NCBI GenBank assembly: GCA_027073495.1
Contig: JALSVQ010000164.1
Coordinates: 24,845-88,844 of the forward strand
Reading direction: 5' to 3'
DNA: 64,000 nt
Origin: Flavobacteriaceae bacterium
GTDB taxonomy: Bacteria; Bacteroidota; Bacteroidia; Flavobacteriales; Flavobacteriaceae
Shown here: piece by piece, positions 8,849-18,368 of the stretch
How positions within the stretch are numbered: position 1 is the first letter of the stretch
Layout: the number at the start of each line of letters is the position of its first letter
Position numbers and translations under genes: made by a program
The notes under the pieces: model-generated
The model's input: only the letters and a program-made list of their open reading frames with translations
Database searches by the model: none
Told to the model about the DNA's origin: nothing

Positions 8849-9901
8849 ATGAAAATGAAATTATCAAGATTTGCTTTTAATCTTCCAGAAGAATTAATCG
8901 CAAAATATCCTGCAGAAAATAGAGATGAATCCCGTTTAATGGTGCTTAATAGAGCTAAAGGGACAATTGAACACAAACAATTCAAAGATTTGATTAACTA
9001 TTTTGATGAAGGAGATACTTTTGTTTTCAATGATACTAAAGTTTTTCCAGCACGTTTGTTTGGAAATAAAGAAAAAACAGGAGCGAGAATAGAGGTTTTT
9101 TTACTGCGAGAGCTTAATCCAGAAACAAAACTTTGGGATGTCTTAGTGGATCCTGCGCGTAAAATACGTATTGGGAATAAACTTTTCTTTGGAGATGATG
9201 AGTTAGTTGCAGAAGTTATAGACAATACAACTTCTCGAGGAAGAACTTTGCGTTTTCTCTATGATGGTACGTACGAGTCATATCGTGAAAAATTGAATCA
9301 ATTGGGCGAACCACCTATTCCAAAAATAATAGGAAGAGAAGTAGAAGAACTAGATAAAGACCGTTTCCAAACAATTTTTGCTAAAGAAGAAGGAGCAGTA
9401 TCTGCACCAACAGCAGGTTTACATTTCTCAAAACATCTATTAAAACGAATGGAAATAAAAGGTATCAATAATTCTGCTTTGACCCTTCATGTTGGTTTAG
9501 GGACTTTTGCATCTGTAGATGTTGAAGATTTATCTAAGCATAAGATGGAGTCTGAACGCACTATTATACCTGAGCGTACAGTAGTTTCTGTAAATAAATC
9601 TAAGGCTAATAATAAGCGTGTTTGCGCAGTTGGTACTACGGTAATGCGCGCTATGGAAAGTGCTGTATCTACTACAGGAACTTTAAAACCAATGAATGGT
9701 TGGACTAATAAATTTATTTTTACACCACATGATTTTAAGGTTGCTAATGCTATGATTACTAATTTTCACATGCCAAAATCTACATTAATGATGATGGCGG
9801 GTGCTTTTGCCGGGCATGATTTTCTTCTAAAAGCTTATAAAGAAGCTATTAAAGAAAAATATAATTTCTTTACTTATGGTGATGCTATGCTGATTTTGTA
9901 A
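8849..9901 (+). CDS. queA: S-adenosylmethionine:tRNA ribosyltransferase-isomerase QueA
   Basis: A 350-aa enzyme that transfers the ribosyl part of SAM to 7-aminomethyl-7-deazaguanine in tRNA to form epoxyqueuosine. Conserved QueA segments are [16 protein letters not shown] near the N-terminus, [23 protein letters not shown], and APTAGLHFS followed by [10 protein letters not shown]. Two ATGs are possible (8849 and 8855); the first is better placed behind a TGAGG at about 8839-8843. The other queuosine gene here is queE at 57876-58508. Confidence 0.96.
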   Translation: MKMKLSRFAFNLPEELIAKYPAENRDESRLMVLNRAKGTIEHKQFKDLINYFDEGDTFVFNDTKVFPARLFGNKEKTGARIEVFLLRELNPETKLWDVLVDPARKIRIGNKLFFGDDELVAEVIDNTTSRGRTLRFLYDGTYESYREKLNQLGEPPIPKIIGREVEELDKDRFQTIFAKEEGAVSAPTAGLHFSKHLLKRMEIKGINNSALTLHVGLGTFASVDVEDLSKHKMESERTIIPERTVVSVNKSKANNKRVCAVGTTVMRAMESAVSTTGTLKPMNGWTNKFIFTPHDFKVANAMITNFHMPKSTLMMMAGAFAGHDFLLKAYKEAIKEKYNFFTYGDAMLIL

Positions 9902-9967
9902 TAAAAGTAATATAAATACATATTTAAAATAGTCAAAAAATAGTAAATCAAAGCAAAAATAAATGAA

Positions 9968-11266
9968 ATGATATTTTTAACAACCGCTAGTATAAAACCA
10001 GAGTATTTAATTATTATTAGCGTTTCATTGATTATAATATTAAGTTTTATATTCAATTTTATTTCTAAAAAGACCAATATTCCAAGTGTACTTTTGTTAT
10101 TAGCTTTAGGTATTGCTATTCAATATTTTTATCCAGAATTAAAAGAGAACCCTTTGATATCTAATTCTTTAGTATTGGTAGGGAAAGTAGGCTTGATTTT
10201 GATTGTTTTAGAGGCGGCACTTGATTTAAAAATAAAGAAAAAAAAACTAGGATTAATTTTCAAATCCTTTTTAATGGCTTTATTGGGTTTATTTGGAAGT
10301 GCTATACTCATTGCTTTTGCAATACAATATTTTCTAGAGGCTACTTTTTATGACGCTTTAATATATGCAGTTCCTTTGTCTATTATGAGTAGTGCTATTG
10401 TTATACCAAGTGTTAATAAACTACCTGGAGAGAAAAAGGAATTTATGATATATGAGAGTACTTTTGCTGATATTTTGGGTATTATATTCTTTCAGTTTTT
10501 AACTTCTCCTAATGAATTTTTCTCGACTACACATGTCGTTTTTAGTGTGACATCAAATATTTTAATTACCATTGTAGTAGCTATTGTATTTAGTTATATT
10601 ACTGTTTGGGGAATACAAAAATTAACCAGTCACGTCAAATTATTTTTAATAATAGCAGTATTGTTACTCGTTTATGCGTTGGGATCTATATTTCATTTGT
10701 CTTCATTAATCATAGTATTATTTTTTGGTCTAATATTGAATAATACAGAGGTGTTTTTTATAGGTCGTTTAAAGAATAGCATTGATAAACAAAAAATAAA
10801 TTTTATTTTCAAAGAATTTTATATTATAACATTAGAATCAGCATTTGTGCTTCGTACATTTTTCTTTGTTATGTTTGGGGTAACGATATCTTTATTGGCC
10901 TTGGTTAATTATGAAGTAGCAATTCAAAGTATCATCTTTATTACTATTTTGTATACTATTCGCTTAGTCTTATTAAAAATTGTTTTTTGGAAAGAAAGTA
11001 TATTTCCTGAATTGTTTATTGCACCAAGAGGCTTAATTACAATACTATTATTTTATACAATACCAACAAAACATATAATTTCAAATTTTAATCAAGGCGT
11101 ATTATTATACACCATACTTATTTCGAGTGTAATTATGACACTTGCTTTGGTTTTAGGAAGAGGAAGTAAAAATATTAAAGAAGTATTGCATGATTATGAT
11201 GAACTTCATGATTCTATTGAGAAAAGTCTAGAAGAAGGCCATTATGAATTTGATAAAGAAGACTAG
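9968..11266 (+). CDS. Cation:proton antiporter (CPA superfamily)
   Basis: A 432-aa integral membrane protein with about eleven to twelve hydrophobic segments covering residues 12-400 and an acidic cytoplasmic tail (HDYDELHDSIEKSLEEGHYE). The N-terminal part (ISKKTNIPSVLLLLALGIAIQ) is the usual entry of Na+/H+ exchanger-type antiporters, followed by LVLVGKVGLILIVLEAALDL and PLSIMSSAIVIPSV, where the ion-exchange unwound helices lie. It lacks TrkA-N or TrkA-C domains. Specificity (Na+ or K+) cannot be told. It follows queA by 66 nt. Confidence 0.85.
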   Translation: MIFLTTASIKPEYLIIISVSLIIILSFIFNFISKKTNIPSVLLLLALGIAIQYFYPELKENPLISNSLVLVGKVGLILIVLEAALDLKIKKKKLGLIFKSFLMALLGLFGSAILIAFAIQYFLEATFYDALIYAVPLSIMSSAIVIPSVNKLPGEKKEFMIYESTFADILGIIFFQFLTSPNEFFSTTHVVFSVTSNILITIVVAIVFSYITVWGIQKLTSHVKLFLIIAVLLLVYALGSIFHLSSLIIVLFFGLILNNTEVFFIGRLKNSIDKQKINFIFKEFYIITLESAFVLRTFFFVMFGVTISLLALVNYEVAIQSIIFITILYTIRLVLLKIVFWKESIFPELFIAPRGLITILLFYTIPTKHIISNFNQGVLLYTILISSVIMTLALVLGRGSKNIKEVLHDYDELHDSIEKSLEEGHYEFDKED

Positions 11267-11340
11267 TTTTTTATTTAAGAACTCACTCTCATTCTAATAA
11301 AATAAACATAATAATATTCAGTCTATTTTGAATAAGTTGT

Positions 11341-11359
11341 AAAATGTAGAAAACATTTT
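11341..11359 (+). terminator. Weak hairpin downstream of antiporter
   Basis: AAAATGT, an AGAAA loop and ACATTTT form a perfect but AT-only 7-bp stem 75 nt after the stop, followed shortly by a T-run (GTTTTTATT). It may be a terminator. Confidence 0.25.
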
Positions 11360-11457
11360 AATGATGTTTTTATTGCGATTATAGATATAATTAAGTCAGA
11401 TATACATTAAATGCCCGCAAATACATATTAAGTCATTATTACTAATACATTTAGACC

Positions 11458-11465
11458 TAAATTTG
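11458..11465 (+). promoter_or_regulatory. -7 element for the small exported protein gene
   Basis: TAAATTTG fits TAnnTTTG and lies 23 nt before the ATG at 11489. No TTG is seen at the usual spacing upstream. Confidence 0.35.
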
Positions 11466-11488
11466 CTTAAATAATAAAATAAAGCATT

Positions 11489-11887
11489 ATGAAAAATAGT
11501 ATTATGTTAAGCACATTATTGCCATCAGTATTCAACATTGCACAACAAACTGATTTCAATATTGTCGATGAATGGAAAAATATAGAAGGAAAAGCAGTTT
11601 ATTTTAAATTCGATAAAGAAGGATTTGTCTATTTTGATACTGAAAAAATTCAAACAGGAAAAGAATTTATTGTAAAAGGGAAGAAAAGAAGCATGCGATA
11701 CGAAATAGATAATTCTAAGTTTCTGAAAGAGATAAAGATAATATATCAAACGCTTGATAATAGCGAACTTGAAAAAACAATGTTTATTGTTAATATTATT
11801 AGTAATAATAAAATTGAAATTCTCCCTTTAAAAGACAGTAAACATCTCAGAGAAAACGCGTATACGTTTATTAGAAAAAATAATTAA
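11489..11887 (+). CDS. Hypothetical small exported protein
   Basis: A 132-aa protein with a short hydrophobic N-terminus (MKNSIMLSTLLPSVFNIAQQ) resembling a weak signal peptide, then a Lys- and Glu-rich, beta-strand-like body (VYFKFDKEGFVYFDTEKI). The pattern recalls small lipocalin-like proteins of Bacteroidota that begin with a sentence like 'IVDEWK...G.W.F', but I recognise no specific family. It stands alone between the antiporter and a convergent gene. Confidence 0.55.
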   Translation: MKNSIMLSTLLPSVFNIAQQTDFNIVDEWKNIEGKAVYFKFDKEGFVYFDTEKIQTGKEFIVKGKKRSMRYEIDNSKFLKEIKIIYQTLDNSELEKTMFIVNIISNNKIEILPLKDSKHLRENAYTFIRKNN

Positions 11888-12038
11888 TTTAGATAGAATC
11901 ATATTTATAAGCCTAATATACCTTGTACAAACGATTGACCAATTGTGGAATAATTCAGGGAATTTTGCTTGAAATGATAAAGATAATAGATAGGATTTAT
12001 CATATAAAAATGATTAAAATTATTACATTTAGTAACAG

Positions 12039-12581
12039 TTACTCAACGATTTTCCGATTTAAAAAGTTGGCAATCTTTTTGAAATTAACTATTAAGACAT
12101 AGCCTACTACTAAATTCAATCCATTTATTAAGTATGAAGTGTTAAATATACTATTATTCAAATTTTGGTTATCATAGGCTTGATCAAAGCCTTTTGGAAC
12201 GGCTGCCTTAAAAGCATTTAAACTATGAATTAAAAAAGAGGGAATATTATTAATTAATAATAAACCACCTATTATCAAAACGGTAAATTTAATGACATCA
12301 ATACTTTTTAGCCCGCTAAAATCTATTTTATCTTCATCAAAACCTTTTTCTAATTGCAAAAAATCACTTATTTTTTCTGCTTTTATTAATAATAAATAGG
12401 AGAGCCCTAATATTAGAAATAGATTTATTAAGACTACTGGAACAATCAACAAATATTGATTTGATTTCATACTCTTAATAAGTAGTAAAATAGTATTTGG
12501 AAGTCTAGAAAATAGTGCGGAAATAATAGAATAAAGTCCAAATATTTTGATTAAAAGTATAAAAAAATCGCGCTTTGTCAT
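12039..12581 (-). CDS. Hypothetical integral membrane protein, four helices
   Basis: A 180-aa protein with about four hydrophobic segments: 7-31, 42-66 (LLIVPVVLINLFLILGLSYLLL), 96-115 and 149-168. The loops are short and unremarkable. No family recognised. It is downstream of the GDPD-like gene on the same strand with about 100 nt between, so a loose operon is possible. Confidence 0.6.
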   Translation of the reverse strand: MTKRDFFILLIKIFGLYSIISALFSRLPNTILLLIKSMKSNQYLLIVPVVLINLFLILGLSYLLLIKAEKISDFLQLEKGFDEDKIDFSGLKSIDVIKFTVLIIGGLLLINNIPSFLIHSLNAFKAAVPKGFDQAYDNQNLNNSIFNTSYLINGLNLVVGYVLIVNFKKIANFLNRKIVE

Positions 12582-12685
12582 TGGTTCGTGTTTTTAATGG
12601 TTATGTTATTAGCTTTAAATAATTTTTTTTGAAAGGTTAAGAGTTATTTTAGGTAATAATAGTTGTCCCTTTTATATTAACCGTA

Positions 12686-13489
12686 TTATCGGTCACCATT
12701 TTTAGATTTATATTGAAAAAGCACTACTTTAACATTCTTATCAGAAAGAATTTTATTTTTGAAATATACATTTTTTAATTCTGAGATTAGTACTTTAGGA
12801 TTTATAATTCTAAATTTATAGAACTGAAATGACCATGTTAGCATTTTTAATTTATGGAGATGTTCTTTTATTAATGAATAATCAACTGAATCTGCAGAAA
12901 TAAAGTTTGGTTTTGTGTCAATTATCATTTGGTTTATTACTTCAAATTTTGTTGCTACAAGGTTAACCTTTAATTTGTTGATGTGCGCAGGTAAATAGTA
13001 AGATGTCATATAACCGTTTTCTCTAAAAATAGCTAAATGTTTAGGATTTGTAGATTCTATTATTAATTGTTTATGCTTTATTTTTAGTTTTTTGCAAATA
13101 GTATCAATACGATTATATGCATATTGTTTATTCTCGCTACTTAAGTTCTTGAAATCTAACCAAAACATATTCTTATTATTAATCTTAATGGCCTTAAAAT
13201 AATCTAATAAATTCAGGTTTATGGATTTGGCAGGAGGATGATTAACATCAAACAATTTATTTTTTGATTGAAACACTACATCTACTTCATACTTATCAAA
13301 AATAGTATTGACTTCGATTAATTTTTCTTTAGAATCAACTCTGTGAATCCATATCTTGTCAATATATTTTGCTTCTATATATTTATGTAATCCATTGATG
13401 AAAATTAGAGTTATTATATATAAAAATATAACTGTTTTTATGGTTATGATAAAGAATTTCATGATTTTTTTTCTAATTACTTTTTTCAT
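12686..13489 (-). CDS. Membrane-anchored GDPD-like (glycerophosphodiesterase-fold) protein
   Basis: A protein of about 267 aa with an N-terminal signal anchor (KFFIITIKTVIFLYIITLIF), then a body with a degenerate glycerophosphodiester phosphodiesterase pattern: IWIHRVDS (HR), KYEVDVVF (ExD), FDVNHPP, and MFWLDFKNLSSENKQ. The second catalytic His region is weak, so activity is uncertain. I start it at the ATG 13489 (MKKVIRKKIMK), which overlaps the upstream stop by 17 nt; an upstream TTG at 13522 would add 11 residues. Coupling to the phosphoethanolamine transferase gene suggests both act on phospholipid-derived groups at the inner membrane. That role is inferred. Confidence 0.65.
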   Translation of the reverse strand: MKKVIRKKIMKFFIITIKTVIFLYIITLIFINGLHKYIEAKYIDKIWIHRVDSKEKLIEVNTIFDKYEVDVVFQSKNKLFDVNHPPAKSINLNLLDYFKAIKINNKNMFWLDFKNLSSENKQYAYNRIDTICKKLKIKHKQLIIESTNPKHLAIFRENGYMTSYYLPAHINKLKVNLVATKFEVINQMIIDTKPNFISADSVDYSLIKEHLHKLKMLTWSFQFYKFRIINPKVLISELKNVYFKNKILSDKNVKVVLFQYKSKNGDR

Positions 13490-15008
13490 AGTCCTGATTG
13501 ATAATACTTTTGTTTTTATCAAATTTTGTGAATTTAATTTGTGATAAATCTGCTATAGTATGTATTAAATACTTTGAATTGTAAGGCAATTCTTTATTTT
13601 TTATTGATTTATGATTATTTATATATTTTTTAGATTGCCAAATTATAAATGGTATATTATACATCGGTGCTGTTCCTTTTGATTCTGTATGACATGCTTC
13701 ATCTATTGTTTCATACACATCTTCACCGTGATCAGAAAAATATAAAACATATGAATTGGAGTCATAATTATTTACTTTTTCTATTATTGTATTAATAATA
13801 AAATCATTGTATAGTACTGCATTGTCATATTGATTTATTGTGGAATATGCAGTTTCATGTTTGTATTTAGTTCTTGGAATATTTTTAAAAATATTAAATT
13901 TAGTAGGATATCGTTTCGAATATTGCAAGTGAGTACCCATTAAATGTATTAATATAAATTTTCGTTTTTCTTTTTCTGCTAAAACTCGATCTAATGGTTT
14001 TAAAATCACTTCATATAGTTTAGTATCTGAAATAGCTGTAAAATAACTTTTGTCACTTGTTTTTGACATTAATGTAATACTAGTTTCATAAATACCAATT
14101 GGTTTTTGATTTGAAATAAAATATGTTTTATAGTTAGCACTATTCATTAATTGTATTAAAGTAGAGTTGTATTTGTTAGATATATTTGAATTATCTAGTA
14201 CTAACACATCTTCAAGTGCTGGTATTGTATGAGTGTGTGGCGTTTTGACGTTTTTAAAAACTGTTAATCCAGATTTTTTTGACAATAAAGGATTGGTATC
14301 TCTGTAATATTTATACAAGCTCATATGATTTCTTGTAGTAGATTCTCCTATGATTACAACACAAATTTCTTCTTTTTCTTCTTTGTATTCAATATTTTTA
14401 AAGTTCCCGTTTTTTAAAATTTCAATATCATTGAAGGCCTCTCTTTGTTGTAAATACGTTATCGATGAACTGTAAATAGTATATGGAAGAAAATCGCTTC
14501 TAAGTTTGTACGTAATCGAAAATAGTAATAAAAATAAAACAATTATAAGTGGTATGCTTTTTTTTATAATCTGTATTGTATTTGTTTTTAAGGAATAATA
14601 GATTCCAACAGTGAAAGAGATAATATGAAGCAATGCAAATACTAAAACTGAATCTCTAAAATAGGATGAAAAAAACTCTGAAAATTCGCTAATATTTGTC
14701 TCAAGTACGATATAGATTGTACTTTCAGATATAGCGTCTTTGAAAATTATAAAATGTGAAATCTCAATAAACGAAGATAAAGATATCAAAAATGAAGTAA
14801 AGAAAAGATAAATAATAAAAAACTTCTTATCTCTGATTAATTGTAATGTATATGTTACAATAATTATTACTATAAAATATATTAGTATTGCCCTTTTTGA
14901 AAAATTATATAGTAATTGAGCACTTAATAGTGTAAATAAAGGGAGAATTAACCCTGTTAAATGAATTAAATATTTTTTTATAAATAAAATAAATTTAAGA
15001 GTACCCAT
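13473..15008 (-). CDS. Phosphoethanolamine transferase, CptA/EptA-like sulfatase-fold enzyme
   Basis: A 511-aa inner-membrane enzyme: about five transmembrane helices (residues 15-170) and a periplasmic alkaline-phosphatase-like domain. The nucleophile region GESTTRNHMSLY (221-232, probable Thr224) resembles that of E. coli CptA more than that of EptA, and YFSDHGEDVYE and HLMGTHLQYSKRYP supply metal and substrate residues. Family members move phosphoethanolamine from phosphatidylethanolamine to lipid A or LPS core. The gene overlaps the GDPD-like gene at its 3' end and follows fabV by 62 nt. The acceptor is unknown. Confidence 0.85.
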   Translation of the reverse strand: MGTLKFILFIKKYLIHLTGLILPLFTLLSAQLLYNFSKRAILIYFIVIIIVTYTLQLIRDKKFFIIYLFFTSFLISLSSFIEISHFIIFKDAISESTIYIVLETNISEFSEFFSSYFRDSVLVFALLHIISFTVGIYYSLKTNTIQIIKKSIPLIIVLFLLLFSITYKLRSDFLPYTIYSSSITYLQQREAFNDIEILKNGNFKNIEYKEEKEEICVVIIGESTTRNHMSLYKYYRDTNPLLSKKSGLTVFKNVKTPHTHTIPALEDVLVLDNSNISNKYNSTLIQLMNSANYKTYFISNQKPIGIYETSITLMSKTSDKSYFTAISDTKLYEVILKPLDRVLAEKEKRKFILIHLMGTHLQYSKRYPTKFNIFKNIPRTKYKHETAYSTINQYDNAVLYNDFIINTIIEKVNNYDSNSYVLYFSDHGEDVYETIDEACHTESKGTAPMYNIPFIIWQSKKYINNHKSIKNKELPYNSKYLIHTIADLSQIKFTKFDKNKSIINQDYEKSN

Positions 15009-15070
15009 ATATTATAACTTAAAATTGCTATTAATAACATATAGTTATCAATAGCAATCTTTCATTTTGT

Positions 15071-16261
15071 TTACCTTTCCATACTAGGAATAGCAACTAC
15101 TTCTTCGGTATCAGCATTGTAGTCCACGCCATCAAAACGGAAACCAAACAGATTATAAAATTCATTAGTATAACCTTCTAAATCAGCAAGTTGCGACAAT
15201 GTTTCTGTTGTTACTTCTTTCCATAGTTTTGCCACTTCTTCTTGTACATCTTCTCGCATTTCCCAATCATCTACACGGATACGTCCTTCGGCATCAGTAG
15301 GAGGAGTGTCTAAATACAAATGCTCACTAAATAATCGTTGTATTTGCTCAATACATCCTTCGTGAAGTCCTTTGGCTTTCATCACCTTATAGAGTAGTGA
15401 AATATACAAAGGTATAACAGGTATTGCAGAACTTGATTGTGTAACAAGCGCTTTATTTACAGAGACATAAGCCTTTCCATTTAAAGTATTAATTTTATCT
15501 GTAATTTTAAATGCTGTAGCTTCCAAATGATCTTTTGCTTTACCAATAGTTCCATTACGATATACAGGCTTAGTCACTTCAGGTCCAATATATGAATAGG
15601 CTACAGTCTTGAAATCTTTAGCCAAAACGCCAGCTTCTTTTAACTGATCAATCCAAAGTTCCCAATCTTCACCACCCATTACTTTAATTGTATTCTGAAT
15701 ATCTTCTTCATTTCCTGTAGCAATGCTCACATCTTTAACGATACCTGTATGAAAATCTACTGTTTTATTAGTATAGATACCTCCAAGTGGTTTTAAGGTA
15801 GATTTATAACGTTTTCCTGTGTCTGGATCTGTACGTACTGGAGATGCCAAACTATAAACTAATAAATCTATTTTTCCTAAATCTTGCTTTACCAATTCAA
15901 TGGTTTGTTTCTTTATCTCGTGAGAGAACGCGTCACCATTGATGCTTTTGGCATATAGTCCTTCTTTGTGAGCTTCTTTTTCAAATGCAGCAGAATTATA
16001 CCATCCCGAAGAAGCTGTTTTTCCTTCTGCTGGTGGTTTTTCAAAGAAAACACCTATGGTAGCTGCTCCTCCTCCAAAAGCACTAGTAATACGCGATGCC
16101 AAGCCAAAACCTGTTGATGCACCAATGACTAGTACGTTTTTACCGCTTTTTAATGTTCCCTTAGATTTTATATATCCTATTTGTTGTGCTACATGCTTTG
16201 CACAGCCCTCAGGATGTGATGTTATACAGATGAAGCCTCTTGTTTTTGGTTCGATTATCAT
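15071..16261 (-). CDS. fabV: Enoyl-[acyl-carrier-protein] reductase FabV
   Basis: A 396-aa NADH-dependent enoyl reductase that completes each cycle of fatty-acid elongation. Typical features: the N-terminal MIIEPKTRGFICITSHPEGC, the nucleotide-binding VLVIGASTGFGLASRI (44-59), and the FabV active site VYRNGTIGKAK, giving the Tyr-(8 residues)-Lys pair that distinguishes FabV from FabI. FabV is insensitive to triclosan in other bacteria. It starts 15 nt after the DUF349 gene stop. Confidence 0.95.
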   Translation of the reverse strand: MIIEPKTRGFICITSHPEGCAKHVAQQIGYIKSKGTLKSGKNVLVIGASTGFGLASRITSAFGGGAATIGVFFEKPPAEGKTASSGWYNSAAFEKEAHKEGLYAKSINGDAFSHEIKKQTIELVKQDLGKIDLLVYSLASPVRTDPDTGKRYKSTLKPLGGIYTNKTVDFHTGIVKDVSIATGNEEDIQNTIKVMGGEDWELWIDQLKEAGVLAKDFKTVAYSYIGPEVTKPVYRNGTIGKAKDHLEATAFKITDKINTLNGKAYVSVNKALVTQSSSAIPVIPLYISLLYKVMKAKGLHEGCIEQIQRLFSEHLYLDTPPTDAEGRIRVDDWEMREDVQEEVAKLWKEVTTETLSQLADLEGYTNEFYNLFGFRFDGVDYNADTEEVVAIPSMER

Positions 16262-16276
16262 AATTGTAATTAAGTA

Positions 16277-18187
16277 TTAAAATTTAATGCCTCTTAGATA
16301 GTTTAATTTGTCTTTCCATATAGCTAGTATTTCTTTGTGTTTTGCTATATTTTTGTCAACTTCTTTAAGAATCGGATTGTCACTTTTTGCGTTTGAGAAA
16401 AATGATTTGTTATTTTCTAATTGATTGATTTCTTTGGTTATATCATCAACTTTTTTACGTACATATTGTATTTCGCTATTTATTCCTCGTGTGTCTTCTT
16501 GCGCTATTAATGATTCTATTTTACTTTTAAATTTCAATAAAGCAGATTCGCTTTTATTCATATTTAACTGGTCAAATAGTTTATCAATAAATTTATTGAA
16601 TTTGGCATCAACATGCATTTTGTTACGAGGCACAAGACCAAAAGTTTTCCATTTGTCAATATAGCTCATTATAAGGGCTATATCTTCTTTGTGTTCGCCT
16701 TTTAATGTTGTATTTTCTTTCATTTCTGAGAGATATGCTTTTTTAGCAAGATACACTTCATTTTTAGCTTGATCTTCTTCACTGTTTTTGCTGTGAAGCT
16801 TATCAAAATAAGCATTACAAGCTGCTTTAAATTCGTTCCAAATTTTATCAGAATATTTTTTTGGTACGTGACCAATATTTTTCCAATCTTGTTGTATTTT
16901 TTTGAATAGGGCAGTAGCAACTTCAAAATCTTCACTATCTTTATTAGCTTCAGCTATTTCAATAAGTGCTCGTTTCTTTTTAAGATTTTCAGTTAATTCA
17001 TTCTTTAAACCTTTATAAAATGAGTTTTTCATTTTGTTAAAGTCACGAGTTGCTGCTTTAAACTCATTCCAAATAGTTTTGGACTCTTCTTTGGCAACAT
17101 GACCAACAGCAAAGAATTTCTCACGAAGCTCATTAACTTGTTTTATATTTTTTTGCCAATCGACTTTAGTTTCATTTTTCAATGAAGCTACAAGTGCATT
17201 TATTTCGGCTATTATTTCACGTTTGGCAGTTGCATTTTCGGCATACTTACCTTTCATTTCTTCTAGCCAAGCACGTTTTTTCTCGTGTATCACTTTGGTA
17301 GCATTGCTAAAACGTTGCCAAACTTCTTCGCGTATTTCACGGGATACAGGTCCTGTTTCTTTTTTCCAAACATGATGTATTTGCTGTAATTTAGAAAAGG
17401 CACTTTGTATATTTTCTTCTTGTGCTAATGCTTCTACTTGCGCAATCAATTTTTCTTTTAATTCAAGATTTTCTTTAAAGAAATGCTCTCTTGACACGTG
17501 ATCGTGATGTAATAAATCAAAAAAGCGTTCGGTATGAAAATAATAGGTTTTGAATAGCTCTTGAAAATATTGTTTTGGTACTGCACCAGCAGTTTTCCAA
17601 GCATTATTTATTTTTTCAAAAGACTTGTAGTTATGTGCCTCTGGATTATCAATAAGCTGTTTAAGTTCTTCTATAAGAGCCAAACGTTTTTCATGATTTT
17701 CTTTTTGAGATTTTTCAAGTTCTTTGTAGTATTTAGCACGGTTTCCCTTGTAAATTTTCATTGTAGCATAAAACTCATCATTACTCTCATCTCTAGAATT
17801 GAAATCTTCTGCAAGACCGCCATCAGCAAGAAATGCATCTTTTTTAGCTTTGATTAAAGCGGTATTTTTCAAATCAAATTCTTTTTGGATAGCATCAACA
17901 TGAGATTTGATAATGTGGACAGGTTTGTTATAAACAAGATCTTTTAAAGCATCAATTAATGCAGGAACAGTCAATTTACTGTAATCTACATCTTCCAAAG
18001 TAACGAAAGCTGGTTTCTCGTCAGCTTTTGTTTCTGTTTGCGCTACTACTGTTTCATCAGTATTATCACTAGTTTCAGAAACAGTTTCAAGGGTTTCTTT
18101 TTCAGTGTTTTGAGCGTTTTTAGTTGCTTCATTTAAGTCCTGTTGTCCAGCTGCATTTTGCAGCTTGTCATTTTCGTTTTCTAACAT
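16277..18187 (-). CDS. Five-repeat DUF349 protein
   Basis: A 636-aa, Lys- and Glu-rich, mostly helical protein. After an acidic N-terminal segment (about 1-65) come five DUF349 repeats, each with a signature like NNAWKTAGAVP, HHVWKKETGPVS, REKFFAVGHVAKEE, QQDWKNIGHVPKK and IDKWKTFGLVP, followed by a coiled-coil tail. DUF349 proteins are widespread in Bacteroidota; their function is not settled. It has no membrane segment or signal. It lies directly upstream of fabV. Confidence 0.85.
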   Translation of the reverse strand: MLENENDKLQNAAGQQDLNEATKNAQNTEKETLETVSETSDNTDETVVAQTETKADEKPAFVTLEDVDYSKLTVPALIDALKDLVYNKPVHIIKSHVDAIQKEFDLKNTALIKAKKDAFLADGGLAEDFNSRDESNDEFYATMKIYKGNRAKYYKELEKSQKENHEKRLALIEELKQLIDNPEAHNYKSFEKINNAWKTAGAVPKQYFQELFKTYYFHTERFFDLLHHDHVSREHFFKENLELKEKLIAQVEALAQEENIQSAFSKLQQIHHVWKKETGPVSREIREEVWQRFSNATKVIHEKKRAWLEEMKGKYAENATAKREIIAEINALVASLKNETKVDWQKNIKQVNELREKFFAVGHVAKEESKTIWNEFKAATRDFNKMKNSFYKGLKNELTENLKKKRALIEIAEANKDSEDFEVATALFKKIQQDWKNIGHVPKKYSDKIWNEFKAACNAYFDKLHSKNSEEDQAKNEVYLAKKAYLSEMKENTTLKGEHKEDIALIMSYIDKWKTFGLVPRNKMHVDAKFNKFIDKLFDQLNMNKSESALLKFKSKIESLIAQEDTRGINSEIQYVRKKVDDITKEINQLENNKSFFSNAKSDNPILKEVDKNIAKHKEILAIWKDKLNYLRGIKF

Positions 18188-18221
18188 ATTATGCTAAATT
18201 TTATTTATTTAATTCAAAACA

Positions 18222-18251
18222 TAAAGATAGTATAAGCTAGGAGAAATACAA
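18222..18251 (-). promoter_or_regulatory. Probable promoter for the DUF349-fabV unit
   Basis: On the minus strand TTG (18249-18251) is followed after 19 nt by TATCTTTA (18222-18229), one base off the TAnnTTTG -7 element, 34 nt before the DUF349 ATG. Confidence 0.45.
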
Positions 18252-18368
18252 AATATAAGCTAAAATATTAATAATAACCTTTATGAAATGGAGTATGATG
18301 CAGATTTACAGTTAATTGTATTATTTAAAGCATTTCTAAAAAATAGTAATAATTGAAAATTTTAAAAG

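Noticed and set aside
12686-13522. TTG at 13522 as start of the GDPD-like gene
   Set aside because: An ATG at 13489, just behind AGGAC and overlapping the upstream stop, is a better start.
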